Shown piece after piece: positions 15,892 to 23,998 of a stretch of 64,000 nucleotides of DNA. Position 1 is the first letter of the stretch. The number at the start of each line of letters is the position of its first letter. Both the position numbers and the translations under genes were made by a program. This DNA is from a bacterium UBP2_UBA5202. Its GTDB lineage: Bacteria; Edwardsbacteria; AC1; EtOH8. The stretch lies in the NCBI GenBank assembly GCA_002412795.1, contig DHVS01000005.1, positions 15,669 through 79,668 on the forward strand, in the 5' to 3' direction. A model generated the notes under the pieces. The model had not been told where the DNA came from. It did not search any database and worked only from the letters and a program-made list of their open reading frames with translations.

Positions 15892-16821
15892 TTATATCTT
15901 CCGGTAGACCGGTATGTCTTTGCCCTGTTCCTGATACAGCCTGAAAAGCATTTCGGCCAGCAGACCGGTGAATATGAACTGGACGCTGATGATGATCAGC
16001 CCCAGTCCCAGCAGCAGCATGGCCTGATGCCCCACTTTGCCGATTATCAGCCCTTCGATCACGATCACCAGGTCGATCAGAAATCCAATGCTCCCGACGA
16101 CCAGGCCGGCCAGCCCGAAGAAATGCAGGGGCCGCCTGATGTACTGGGTCAGGAAGGTCACGGTCATCAGGTCAAAGAAACCGCGCAGAGCCCGGGAGGC
16201 CCCGTATTTGGTGACCCCGTGAAGACGGGGATAATTCTCCACCTTGATCTCGGCCACCCGGTATCCCTTCCAGTAGGCCATGGCCGGGATGAAACGGTAG
16301 AGATCGCCGTAAACCTTAAGGTTCTTGACCACCTCGTTGCGGTAGGCCTTGAACGGGCAGTTGGAATCGTGGACCTGGAATTTGGTCAGCTTGCGGGCCA
16401 CCCAGTTGAAAAGCTTTGAGGAAAGCGACCGTTTGCCCTTGCCGGTGTACTTCCAGCCGGTGACCAGGTCGTACCCCTCTTCGATCTTCTTGAGGAAATT
16501 CGGGATCTCCTCCGGGGCGTCCTGCAGGTCCCCGTCCATGGTGATCACTATTTCGCCCCTGGCCTCGGCAAAACCGGCGGTATATGCCTGGGCCTTGCCC
16601 GAGTTCTTGGCCAGGCTTACGGCAAAAATATTCCTGTCGTTCTGCTTGGCCCTTTCCACCGCCTTTACCGTTCCGTCCCGGCTGCCGTCGTCGACAAACA
16701 GAAGTTCGTAGCTGAGTTTCAATTCTTGGCAGATCCTAGTTAACCGGGCCGAAAGTTCGGCGATGTTCTCTTCCTCGTTGTAGACCGGTATCACCACCGA
16801 AAGATTGATATTATCTGGCAT
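15892..16821 (-). CDS. Family 2 glycosyltransferase with two C-terminal membrane helices (DPM1/GtrB-like)
   Basis: A 309-aa protein. The GT-A nucleotide-sugar fold at 1-235 has VVIPVYNEEENI, the metal-binding TMDGDLQDAP (DxD-like) and the FKAYRNEV block. Two transmembrane helices follow (about 232-255 and 267-292). This layout matches polyprenyl-phosphate sugar transferases such as GtrB, ArnC and DPM1, which load a sugar onto undecaprenyl-phosphate at the membrane. The sugar is not known. It lies between dxr and a secreted sorting-domain protein. A second, shorter GT2 enzyme of the same type is at 21066. Confidence 0.87.
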   Translation of the reverse strand: MPDNINLSVVIPVYNEEENIAELSARLTRICQELKLSYELLFVDDGSRDGTVKAVERAKQNDRNIFAVSLAKNSGKAQAYTAGFAEARGEIVITMDGDLQDAPEEIPNFLKKIEEGYDLVTGWKYTGKGKRSLSSKLFNWVARKLTKFQVHDSNCPFKAYRNEVVKNLKVYGDLYRFIPAMAYWKGYRVAEIKVENYPRLHGVTKYGASRALRGFFDLMTVTFLTQYIRRPLHFFGLAGLVVGSIGFLIDLVIVIEGLIIGKVGHQAMLLLGLGLIIISVQFIFTGLLAEMLFRLYQEQGKDIPVYRKI

Positions 16822-16833
16822 TATATTGATCCT

Positions 16834-18315
16834 TTATTTTAATACTACGAATTTACCTTTACCCACAAGGGGGCCTGCCGTTAATCTGTAAAAATATATC
16901 CCCGCTGAAACAGTTCTTGAATTGACCCCAATATCGCCCAATTTAAGGCTGTGGTTCCCTGAATTTTTCAAACCCAAATTGATCCCGTCAACTTTTTGGC
17001 CGCAAATATTGTATATTTCAAGACTGGCCGGAACAGAGCCAGAAACCCCTTGCAAGCTGTAACGGATGGTAATTTTAGCCCTTGACGGATTTGGATAGGC
17101 TGCGGCATTTAACGCAGGTTTTTCCGGTTGGTTTAACTGAACCGGATATCCTTCGACTCCCAGTTCCTGATAGCTGGTCTTTCGGGTATATATATCCCAA
17201 CTGGATGAAGTGTCTCGCAGGTCCATCCAAGCGGCAAATAAATCATTCCCGGAAGCTGCCAACGCCAGGCTTTGACGGTATCTTTCCCCGACAGAAGCAG
17301 AACTGCTGAGCTTGACATTATTGCCCTCCGGCTGGTTGCAATCGTAAAAACGCTGGCAATAATTGTCCACCCAATCCCTTTCATCGGTCCAACCTACCAC
17401 GAAGCGGTTGCCGGCAGACGGGATCACGGTGGGGTGCCCGCCCCAGATCAGGGTATCTTCGTTCACCGCCACATTATTGCCGACTGGGGTTCCGGTTGAA
17501 TCGCAGAACTGGGTCATGATCGCCATGCCTGCAACCGTCAGACGGTTCCATGAGAGGCAGTAGTTTCCCGAATCGTTTACGGCGATTACGGGCTGAGCAT
17601 AATCCAGATTGACATCGCGAGAGTTTACCCGCAGAGAATTGGTTAAGGGGTTGCCCGTTGGATCAAACCTGCGCCATAAAATATTACCGGTTTCCGACTG
17701 CCAGGTAATGGCCAAATTGCCATCGGGCTTCATGCATATTTTGGGATCGCTCCCCGCCGAATCTCCCAACATTATGTTGCCGCCAACGGGGCTGCCCAAA
17801 GCAGAATAACTTTGCCCGTATATTTTCCATTGATTGCGGGAATCCATCCAAACCACGGCAAAGTTCCCCTGGCTGTCGGATGCTATATCCGGGCAAAACC
17901 TTTCAGCCAGGCTGTTGTCATTGACTTTAAAGGCCGGGGTCATGGAATCCCCATTGACATCGAACAGTTGGCCATATACATCCCAGCCTTTGGAAGAATC
18001 GCCTATTTCCATCCAAACTGCGGCGTATCCCGAATTCGCTATTGTACAGATTGCCGGCAGCATCCGGTATTTTGGGGAATCCAGTTTTAAATTGCTGCCT
18101 ATGGGTACCCCGGCGGTATCCAGACATTGCAGATACAAAAAAGAGCTGTCGGAGATGTCTTCCTGCCAGATCAAAGCCGTTCCCTGCTCTCCGGAGGTAA
18201 TTGCCGGCCAGCCTTGCCAGGTTTTGCCGGTATCGTCGTTTACCTTTACGTCTGCTGAAACAGTCAAAACCGATATAGCGAAACAACTAATCAGCAAAAA
18301 ATACAGCTTTTTCAT
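16834..18315 (-). CDS. Secreted propeller-like protein with T9SS-type C-terminal sorting domain
   Basis: A 493-aa exported protein with an N-terminal signal peptide (residues 1-21, ending SVLTVSA). The body repeats units such as GNFAVVWMDSRNQWKIYGQ, GNLAITWQSETGNILWRRF and GNRFVVGWTDERDWVDNYCQ, suggesting a multi-bladed beta-propeller. The C-terminal 85 residues contain YPNPSRAKITIRYSL and SAGIYFYRL, and end GKFVVLK. That is the type-A sorting domain which directs cargo through a type IX secretion system to the cell surface. Its ATG overlaps the stop of the pilin gene by 4 bp (ATGA), so the two are co-translated. Function beyond surface display is not known. Confidence 0.8.
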   Translation of the reverse strand: MKKLYFLLISCFAISVLTVSADVKVNDDTGKTWQGWPAITSGEQGTALIWQEDISDSSFLYLQCLDTAGVPIGSNLKLDSPKYRMLPAICTIANSGYAAVWMEIGDSSKGWDVYGQLFDVNGDSMTPAFKVNDNSLAERFCPDIASDSQGNFAVVWMDSRNQWKIYGQSYSALGSPVGGNIMLGDSAGSDPKICMKPDGNLAITWQSETGNILWRRFDPTGNPLTNSLRVNSRDVNLDYAQPVIAVNDSGNYCLSWNRLTVAGMAIMTQFCDSTGTPVGNNVAVNEDTLIWGGHPTVIPSAGNRFVVGWTDERDWVDNYCQRFYDCNQPEGNNVKLSSSASVGERYRQSLALAASGNDLFAAWMDLRDTSSSWDIYTRKTSYQELGVEGYPVQLNQPEKPALNAAAYPNPSRAKITIRYSLQGVSGSVPASLEIYNICGQKVDGINLGLKNSGNHSLKLGDIGVNSRTVSAGIYFYRLTAGPLVGKGKFVVLK

Positions 18316-18830
18316 TTACCTCCCTCCTTTTTAGAGGAATAAAGCATAAATGTAATTGGCCGGTATGCTCCCATGGCAGTAATTTTATATGACGAGGCTC
18401 CCTGCCCGTCATTCACTTTATTTCCTGCTATATCATAGGCAGCATAGTATACGCACCCGAACGGTTTTTTTGCCGGGCCGTTCTTGATGGCATCATAGCC
18501 GCTGTTGACGGGATTAACGAAAGTCGAAGGAATGAGAGCAGTTGATGGGAACGGCTGCTTGGTGACGCCTGCTATTACATTATCGTTTCCCACCACCGAA
18601 GGGTTGGCTTGTTCTACGGTGGTATTTATACCTCCCGGATAATATCCTTCGGACTGAGTACAAAAATCCTCAGCACATAACTGCACAGTGTGCATATTGG
18701 CAATTATTGCTGTTTGCTTGGCATTTTCAGCGGAGGTTACATACTGTGAATATCCGATGGTCGCCAGCGTAAAAACAATGAACATTGATGCCAGGAATTC
18801 CAGTAACGAGAAACCTTGTTGGTTTTTCAT
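18312..18830 (-). CDS. Type IV pilin-like / pseudopilin protein
   Basis: A 172-aa protein with a prepilin leader (MKNQQG) and a cleavage site before FSLLEFLASMFIVFTLATIG, including the conserved Glu at mature position 5. A hydrophobic helix follows, then a globular part that contains two cysteines about five residues apart (LCAEDFC). The size and single-domain form fit type IV pilins or type II pseudopilins (GspG-like). No other pilus genes are in this window. The stop codon overlaps the start of the sorted surface protein at 16834-18315, which suggests joint expression. Confidence 0.78.
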   Translation of the reverse strand: MKNQQGFSLLEFLASMFIVFTLATIGYSQYVTSAENAKQTAIIANMHTVQLCAEDFCTQSEGYYPGGINTTVEQANPSVVGNDNVIAGVTKQPFPSTALIPSTFVNPVNSGYDAIKNGPAKKPFGCVYYAAYDIAGNKVNDGQGASSYKITAMGAYRPITFMLYSSKKEGGK

Positions 18831-18852
18831 GGTATTCCTTTCGCGGGTTTAC

Positions 18853-20451
18853 TTACTTTATTACCTGCAATACATAGGTGGGCGGATCGCCCTGGGCGTA
18901 AATTATCTTGTATCTTTTATCCAGCAGCGGCTGGATGGCCGGAATCAGGTATTTCTGCCCGGTGCCGCTGACCGGCTCCACCATCACGTAATCGGCCCGG
19001 TCTATCACTTTCAACACCGAGTCCCGGTTGGCGGTGAAGGGATAGCAGAAAGTTTTTCTCTGGGCTGAAAGGTAGAACAATGACGGTTTGCGGGAAACTA
19101 CGATGCTGTTTTCCTGGGTATTGATATTGACCCATTCCGCGGCGGTGAAGAAACTGCGCCAGGCCGGATCATAGCCCGCCAGATGATCTCCCTTGCGGTA
19201 GGCGGACTGCATGTCCAGATTGCTGCCCCAAGAAGCGGCCGAGCTTACCAGACTGGCGGAGAAAAGAACGAGAAACAGGAGCCCCGCCAGATAGGGGCGG
19301 AGGTTTTTGCTGATCACCCCGGCCAGCGCCCGGTATCCCTGGAACAGGTACATGATGAAAAACGGCAGCACCGGCAACGCAAACCGGACATCGGTCCAGG
19401 ATGAAGGCCAGAGCAGCATCAGGCCGAAATAGAAAAATATGCACCAATCGCAGGGACTGCTTTTTTTTACCAGCCGGACGATTATCCCGGCCAGCATGGG
19501 AAGACCGGTAAGCAGGAACCCCAGAAGACCAGGACCCGTTGATCCTCCAGGTTCGCCATGGGGAAACAAGGCCTGGGGGATTATGTGGCCGAAATACAGC
19601 CGGGCGTTATACCAGACCCGCTGCAGCAGTTCCAGGATCGTGACATTGCCTGATTCCACCTGATACGGATCCCGGACCAACAGCCAGTCCAGATAGCTCA
19701 AGCCGCTGCCGGCCGCCCGGTTCCGCAAAGCCCAGGGAATGCTTAAAAGCACAAAGCCGATAAACAATGCCATTGCGGCCCGGAATTTCCGCTTAATGAA
19801 CAGGTAAACCACAAGACCAGCCAGCAAGGCTATTCCGGAACTGCGGATATGGTTGGTGAAGGCCGTTGCCAGTATCAGCAGAACAAAAGTGACTTTGTCC
19901 TCCTTTTCCTCCCATCGCATCATCAGCCAGACGGCCAGCAGCAAAAATGCCATGAACGAAAGTTCGGAAAGCACCCAGTGCGAATAATCCAGAATGACCG
20001 GGTTGACCGCGCACAAAGCGGTCACCGCAGCAGCCAGCAGCGCCCCCTGGCGGCGCAATATCAGCCATAGCATCGCCAGCCCGGCCAAAGCCGACAAAAA
20101 TGGAATGAGTTTATACCAGGGGTAGGCCGTTCTCAGCAGGGAGACCGGAGCCAGCAGCAGCGGGAAACCGAACGGATAGAGGGTATTATATACTTCGCCC
20201 GGGGTCCATATCTCAGTCATCCCTTTATTGCTGGCCAGTGCCTGGGAAAGCAGCACGTAGTTGGCATTGTCCCCGCCCACAAAGGGCTTGGGATCAAATG
20301 ACAGCCCGGCCAGGATGACAAATGCCGTTACAATGGCGGATAGTATCCACCATTGCCATTGCTCCGCCCATCCGTTTAACTTGGATGGCCAGGGTTCGGT
20401 ATTTATCCGGGCAGAAACTGGCGCTGATCTTTTCTTTTCTTTTCTTTTCAT
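18853..20451 (-). CDS. GT-C fold membrane glycosyltransferase (PMT/ArnT-like, GT39 type)
   Basis: A 532-aa polytopic protein with about ten transmembrane helices after a lysine-rich cytoplasmic start. The first extracytoplasmic loop contains VGGDNANYVLLSQAL, with the acidic residue that marks the catalytic loop of GT-C transferases (usually an Asp-Glu or a single Asp). The last third is a periplasmic domain. Such enzymes use a polyprenyl-phosphate sugar to glycosylate proteins or lipids outside the membrane. The two GT2 enzymes nearby (15892, 21066) are likely donors of the lipid-linked sugar. The acceptor is unknown; the neighbouring pilin and sorted surface protein are candidates. Confidence 0.7.
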   Translation of the reverse strand: MKRKEKKRSAPVSARINTEPWPSKLNGWAEQWQWWILSAIVTAFVILAGLSFDPKPFVGGDNANYVLLSQALASNKGMTEIWTPGEVYNTLYPFGFPLLLAPVSLLRTAYPWYKLIPFLSALAGLAMLWLILRRQGALLAAAVTALCAVNPVILDYSHWVLSELSFMAFLLLAVWLMMRWEEKEDKVTFVLLILATAFTNHIRSSGIALLAGLVVYLFIKRKFRAAMALFIGFVLLSIPWALRNRAAGSGLSYLDWLLVRDPYQVESGNVTILELLQRVWYNARLYFGHIIPQALFPHGEPGGSTGPGLLGFLLTGLPMLAGIIVRLVKKSSPCDWCIFFYFGLMLLWPSSWTDVRFALPVLPFFIMYLFQGYRALAGVISKNLRPYLAGLLFLVLFSASLVSSAASWGSNLDMQSAYRKGDHLAGYDPAWRSFFTAAEWVNINTQENSIVVSRKPSLFYLSAQRKTFCYPFTANRDSVLKVIDRADYVMVEPVSGTGQKYLIPAIQPLLDKRYKIIYAQGDPPTYVLQVIK

Positions 20452-20470
20452 CGGTCTGGTTGTCCTGAGA

Positions 20471-21061
20471 TCATTTGGCGGCCCTGGCCCACAGGTTCAA
20501 ACCCATTTCAAAATAACCGGTTTCGACCCGCTCAAACCCGGCCGTTTCCAGCAAAGTTTTGATCTTCTTCCGGCTGAATGTATCTTTGTGTTCGTTGATC
20601 TCCTCGGGGCTTACCAGATGCATCCCGGCCATCACCCGCAGTAATTTGTCGCTCCAGGAAGCAGGCGTGGTAAGTATGATCTGCCCCCCGGGCTGAAGCA
20701 GGCGACGAATATCCTTTAAAATGGCGACGACCTCACCTGGCTCCATGTGTTCGATGACCGCCAGCATGGTGACCACGCTGAAATACCCGTCGGCATAGGG
20801 CAGGCGTTGTCCCCGGCCGGCATTGACCGTCTGGTAATTGATCCCCTGAGCGCCCTGGATCCGGGTTATCTGATCAACTCCGTGTTTTTCGGCAAACCGG
20901 GTGGACAGCAGGAAAAGGGGTTCGCTTCCGCAGCCTATGTCCAAGATCCTCCCGGTCCGCAGGTCATCATCGATAAGTCCCTCGGCCATGGCCGCTCTTT
21001 TTTGGGCCAGAAATCTTTCCAGCAGGCCGTGCCCCCGGGTCGGTTTGGTTATCGCTGCCAT
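20471..21061 (-). CDS. Class I SAM-dependent methyltransferase
   Basis: A 196-aa protein with the Rossmann-type SAM motif ILDIGCGSEP at residues 37-46. It then has VTMLAVIEHMEPG (motif II region) and LLQPGGQIILTTPA (post-motif strand). These match Methyltransf_11-type small-molecule enzymes. It lies 4 bp from the adjacent glycosyltransferase gene and in the sugar cluster, so a methyl group on a surface sugar or lipid is plausible. The substrate cannot be seen from sequence. Confidence 0.82.
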   Translation of the reverse strand: MAAITKPTRGHGLLERFLAQKRAAMAEGLIDDDLRTGRILDIGCGSEPLFLLSTRFAEKHGVDQITRIQGAQGINYQTVNAGRGQRLPYADGYFSVVTMLAVIEHMEPGEVVAILKDIRRLLQPGGQIILTTPASWSDKLLRVMAGMHLVSPEEINEHKDTFSRKKIKTLLETAGFERVETGYFEMGLNLWARAAK

Positions 21062-21065
21062 CGGT

Positions 21066-21749
21066 CTAATCGGTAAAGCGGAATTTGATCAGCGCCCAGA
21101 TGGCTGGAAACACGTCCTTGATCCCTATCTTCTTGCCTTCCTGATAATCCCTGCCGTCGTAGGTGATGGGAGTCTCATATACCCTCAGCTTCCGGTTCTT
21201 GAATATCTTGGCTGTTATCTCCGGCTCGATGTCGAACCGGTTGGATCTCAGTTCCAGGTTTTTCAACACCTCGGACCTGAATACCTTGTAACAGGTCTCC
21301 ATGTCGGTCAGCATGGTGTTATAAAGGACATTGGTGAAGGCCGTCAGGAATTTGTTGCCCAGATAGTGCCAAACCATGAACACCCGGTGAGTGCCGTAGA
21401 ATCTGGAGCCGTAAACCACGTCGGCCGCGCCCCGGACGATCGGCTCAATCAGTTTGGGGTATTCCTCGGGGGAGTATTCCAAATCGGCATCCTGGATGAT
21501 CACTATGTCCCCGGTGCATTCCCGGATCCCGGTGCGGATGCCGGCCCCTTTGCCCAGGTTGTGGGGATGATACGTTATCTTGATCCCCAGTTTCCCCTCG
21601 TATGTTTTCAGGATTTCCCGGGTACCGTCGGTGGAGAAATCGTCCACTATCACCAGTTCCTTTTCCACCGGGACATCCATGACCCGGGAAATTATTTTTT
21701 CGATGGTGGCCTTTTCGTTATAGACCGGCATAATCACGGAAAGTCTCAT
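21066..21749 (-). CDS. Family 2 glycosyltransferase, dolichol-phosphate-mannose-synthase type
   Basis: A 227-aa GT-A enzyme without membrane helices. It has VIMPVYNEKATI, LVIVDDFSTDGT and the metal-site IIQDADLEYSPEEYP. The family transfers a sugar from GDP- or UDP-sugar to a polyprenyl-phosphate or similar acceptor. The start overlaps the end of the UDP-sugar decarboxylase gene by 4 bp. Together with ugd, this arrangement suggests that a xylose or glucuronate-derived sugar is placed on a lipid carrier; that link is inference. Confidence 0.86.
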   Translation of the reverse strand: MRLSVIMPVYNEKATIEKIISRVMDVPVEKELVIVDDFSTDGTREILKTYEGKLGIKITYHPHNLGKGAGIRTGIRECTGDIVIIQDADLEYSPEEYPKLIEPIVRGAADVVYGSRFYGTHRVFMVWHYLGNKFLTAFTNVLYNTMLTDMETCYKVFRSEVLKNLELRSNRFDIEPEITAKIFKNRKLRVYETPITYDGRDYQEGKKIGIKDVFPAIWALIKFRFTD

Positions 21750-22681
21750 TTACCCTCCTTTTTGGCGAACCACTCTATGGTCCGCTTTATCCCCTCTTCA
21801 AAGCCGACTTTCGGCTCCCAGTTCAGCGCCTGCCGGGCCCGGCTGATGTCGGGCCTTCTTACTTTTGGATCATCGGCCGGCAGGGGCTTATGTTCGATCG
21901 GGGCCTTGGTGCCGGTGAACTTTTGAATGGCCCGGGCGAATTCCAGAATTGACATCTCGTGGGGATTGCCCATATTCATGGGCTGATGTTCGGCAGACTT
22001 CATGGTCAAATAAATACCCTCGATCAGGTCCGAGACATAGCAGAAACTGCGGGTCTGACTGCCGTCGCCGAATACCGTCAGCGGGCGGTTATTCAGGGAT
22101 TGGTCTATCAGGGCCGGCACCACCCGGCCGTCGTTCAGACGCATCCGCGGTCCGTAGGTATTGAAGATCCTGACGATCCTGGTATCGATCTGATGAAACC
22201 GGTGATAGGCCATGGTCAGGGCCTCGGCATAGCGCTTGGATTCGTCGTAGACGCTGCGGGGCCCGATGGGATTGACGTTGCCCCAGTAATCCTCGCTCTG
22301 GGGGTGCACCAGGGGATCGCCGTAAACCTCGGAGGTGGAGGTCAAAAGGAACCCGGCCTTCTTCTCCCGGGCCAGCTCCAGCAGGTTATGCACGCCGTAA
22401 GACCCCACCAGCAGTATCTCCAAGGGTATCTTCACGAAGTCAACGGGGCTGGCCGGAGAGGCCAGGTCGAGGATGAAATCCACCGGTCCCTCGATCCGGA
22501 ACGGCTTGGTGATATCCTGCCGGATGAAACTGAAATCACTCCTGCCCTGCAGATGGCCGATGTTATCCAGGCTTCCGGTGATCAGGTTGTCCAATGCAAT
22601 GACCTGATGGCCCTCGGCCAGCAGACGGTCGCACAGGTGGGAGCCTAAAAAGCCCGCCCCTCCGGCTGCCAGGATCCTCAT
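21746..22681 (-). CDS. UDP-glucuronate decarboxylase-like NAD-dependent epimerase (UXS type)
   Basis: A 311-aa extended short-chain dehydrogenase. The NAD-binding GGAGFLGSHLCDRLL is at residues 7-21, the catalytic Thr/Ser run is LLTSTSEVYGDP, and YDESKRYAEAL gives the Tyr-xxx-Lys pair. The sequence DGRVVPALIDQSL and NMGNPHEMSILEFA match UDP-xylose synthases, which decarboxylate UDP-glucuronate. Its start overlaps the stop of ugd by 4 bp, and ugd makes the UDP-glucuronate substrate. The pair should therefore supply UDP-xylose for the glycosyltransferases downstream. Confidence 0.88.
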   Translation of the reverse strand: MRILAAGGAGFLGSHLCDRLLAEGHQVIALDNLITGSLDNIGHLQGRSDFSFIRQDITKPFRIEGPVDFILDLASPASPVDFVKIPLEILLVGSYGVHNLLELAREKKAGFLLTSTSEVYGDPLVHPQSEDYWGNVNPIGPRSVYDESKRYAEALTMAYHRFHQIDTRIVRIFNTYGPRMRLNDGRVVPALIDQSLNNRPLTVFGDGSQTRSFCYVSDLIEGIYLTMKSAEHQPMNMGNPHEMSILEFARAIQKFTGTKAPIEHKPLPADDPKVRRPDISRARQALNWEPKVGFEEGIKRTIEWFAKKEGK

Positions 22682-23961
22682 CTTCCGATCCCCTTGTAAG
22701 TGAAGCCCATTTCCTTCATTCTGACCGGGTCGAAGATATTACGCCCGTCCACTATGGCCGGCACTTTCAGCAATGATTTGACTTTGGCCAGGTCCATCTT
22801 TTTAAACTCGTCCCACTCGGTGACTATGGCCAGGCAGTCGGCATCCTTGGCCACATCGTAGGGATTGTCGCAGTATTGGACATCCTTCAGCACCTGCCGG
22901 GCCCGGTCCATGGACACCGGATCGTAGGCCTTGACCCTGGCTCCGTCCCTCTGCAGGGCCTCGATGATCTCGATGGACGGGGCGAAGCGCATGTCATCGG
23001 TGTTGGGCTTAAAGGCCAGCCCCAGGATGCCGATGGTCTTGCCCGAGATGTTCCACACCGTCTCTTCTATCTTTTTGACGAAGTTCATCTTCTGCCGGTC
23101 GTTGATCCCCTCCACCTCCTTCAGCAGTTTGAAATCGTAGCCCAGTTTTTCCGAGATCCGGATGAAGGCCTGCAGGTCCTTGGGAAAGCAGAACCCGCCG
23201 AAACCTATGCCGGCGTTCAGAAAGCTCCGGCCGATCCTTTTGTCCAGCCCCATGCCGTGGGCCACCTGTTCCACATTGGCCCCCGATTTTTCGCAGATCA
23301 CCGAGACCGCGTTGATGAAGGAGATCTTCATGGCCAGGAAGGAATTGGAGGCGTGCTTGATCAGTTCCGAGCTCTGGATGTCGGTGGCCACGACGGGGCA
23401 GCCCAGCGGGCTGTACAGTTCCATCAGCATTTTCTTGGCCCGCTCCGAGTCGGTGCCGAACACCACCCGGTCGGGCTTTAAGGAATCTTCGATGGCCGTG
23501 CCCTCCCTCAGGAATTCCGGGTTGGAGGCCACGTCAAATTCCACTTGGTTGGCGTTGTTCTGGGCCATGGTCCGTTTGACCTGGTCGCCGGTCTGCACCG
23601 GCACGGTGGACTTCTCCACCACCAGTTTGTAGCTTTTCATCCGGCGGGCCACGGTGGCGGCCACTGTCTCCACCGCCGAAAGATCGGCTTCCCCGTTGGG
23701 CCGGGGCGGGGTGCCCACCGCGATGAAGATGATGTCCGAGCGGTCGGTGGCCTCCTCGATGGAAGTGGTGAATGACAGGCGGGCCAGATTTTTATCCATC
23801 AACTCTTTGAGGCCCGGCTCATAGATGGGTATCTGCCCCTTTTTGAGCATGTCTATCTTGGCGGCATCATTATCCACGCAGATTACCTGATGTCCCCATT
23901 CGGCGAAACAAACCCCGGAGACCAGGCCCACATATCCGGTCCCCACCACTGCTAACTTCAT
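22678..23961 (-). CDS. ugd: UDP-glucose 6-dehydrogenase
   Basis: A 427-aa enzyme that oxidises UDP-glucose to UDP-glucuronate with two NAD+. It has the N-terminal nucleotide motif VGTGYVGLVSGVCF (residues 6-19), the substrate segment VASNPEFLREGTA, the catalytic Cys in GFGGFCFPKD and the C-terminal ILGLAFKPNTDDMR. All expected catalytic elements are present. It is first in a tightly coupled series with the UDP-glucuronate decarboxylase and a glycosyltransferase, so it opens the surface-sugar operon. The genes overlap by 4 bp, consistent with translational coupling. Confidence 0.95.
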   Translation of the reverse strand: MKLAVVGTGYVGLVSGVCFAEWGHQVICVDNDAAKIDMLKKGQIPIYEPGLKELMDKNLARLSFTTSIEEATDRSDIIFIAVGTPPRPNGEADLSAVETVAATVARRMKSYKLVVEKSTVPVQTGDQVKRTMAQNNANQVEFDVASNPEFLREGTAIEDSLKPDRVVFGTDSERAKKMLMELYSPLGCPVVATDIQSSELIKHASNSFLAMKISFINAVSVICEKSGANVEQVAHGMGLDKRIGRSFLNAGIGFGGFCFPKDLQAFIRISEKLGYDFKLLKEVEGINDRQKMNFVKKIEETVWNISGKTIGILGLAFKPNTDDMRFAPSIEIIEALQRDGARVKAYDPVSMDRARQVLKDVQYCDNPYDVAKDADCLAIVTEWDEFKKMDLAKVKSLLKVPAIVDGRNIFDPVRMKEMGFTYKGIGR

Positions 23962-23998
23962 GATCTTCTCCCGGTTTTATATTGAATGATTTATTTGT

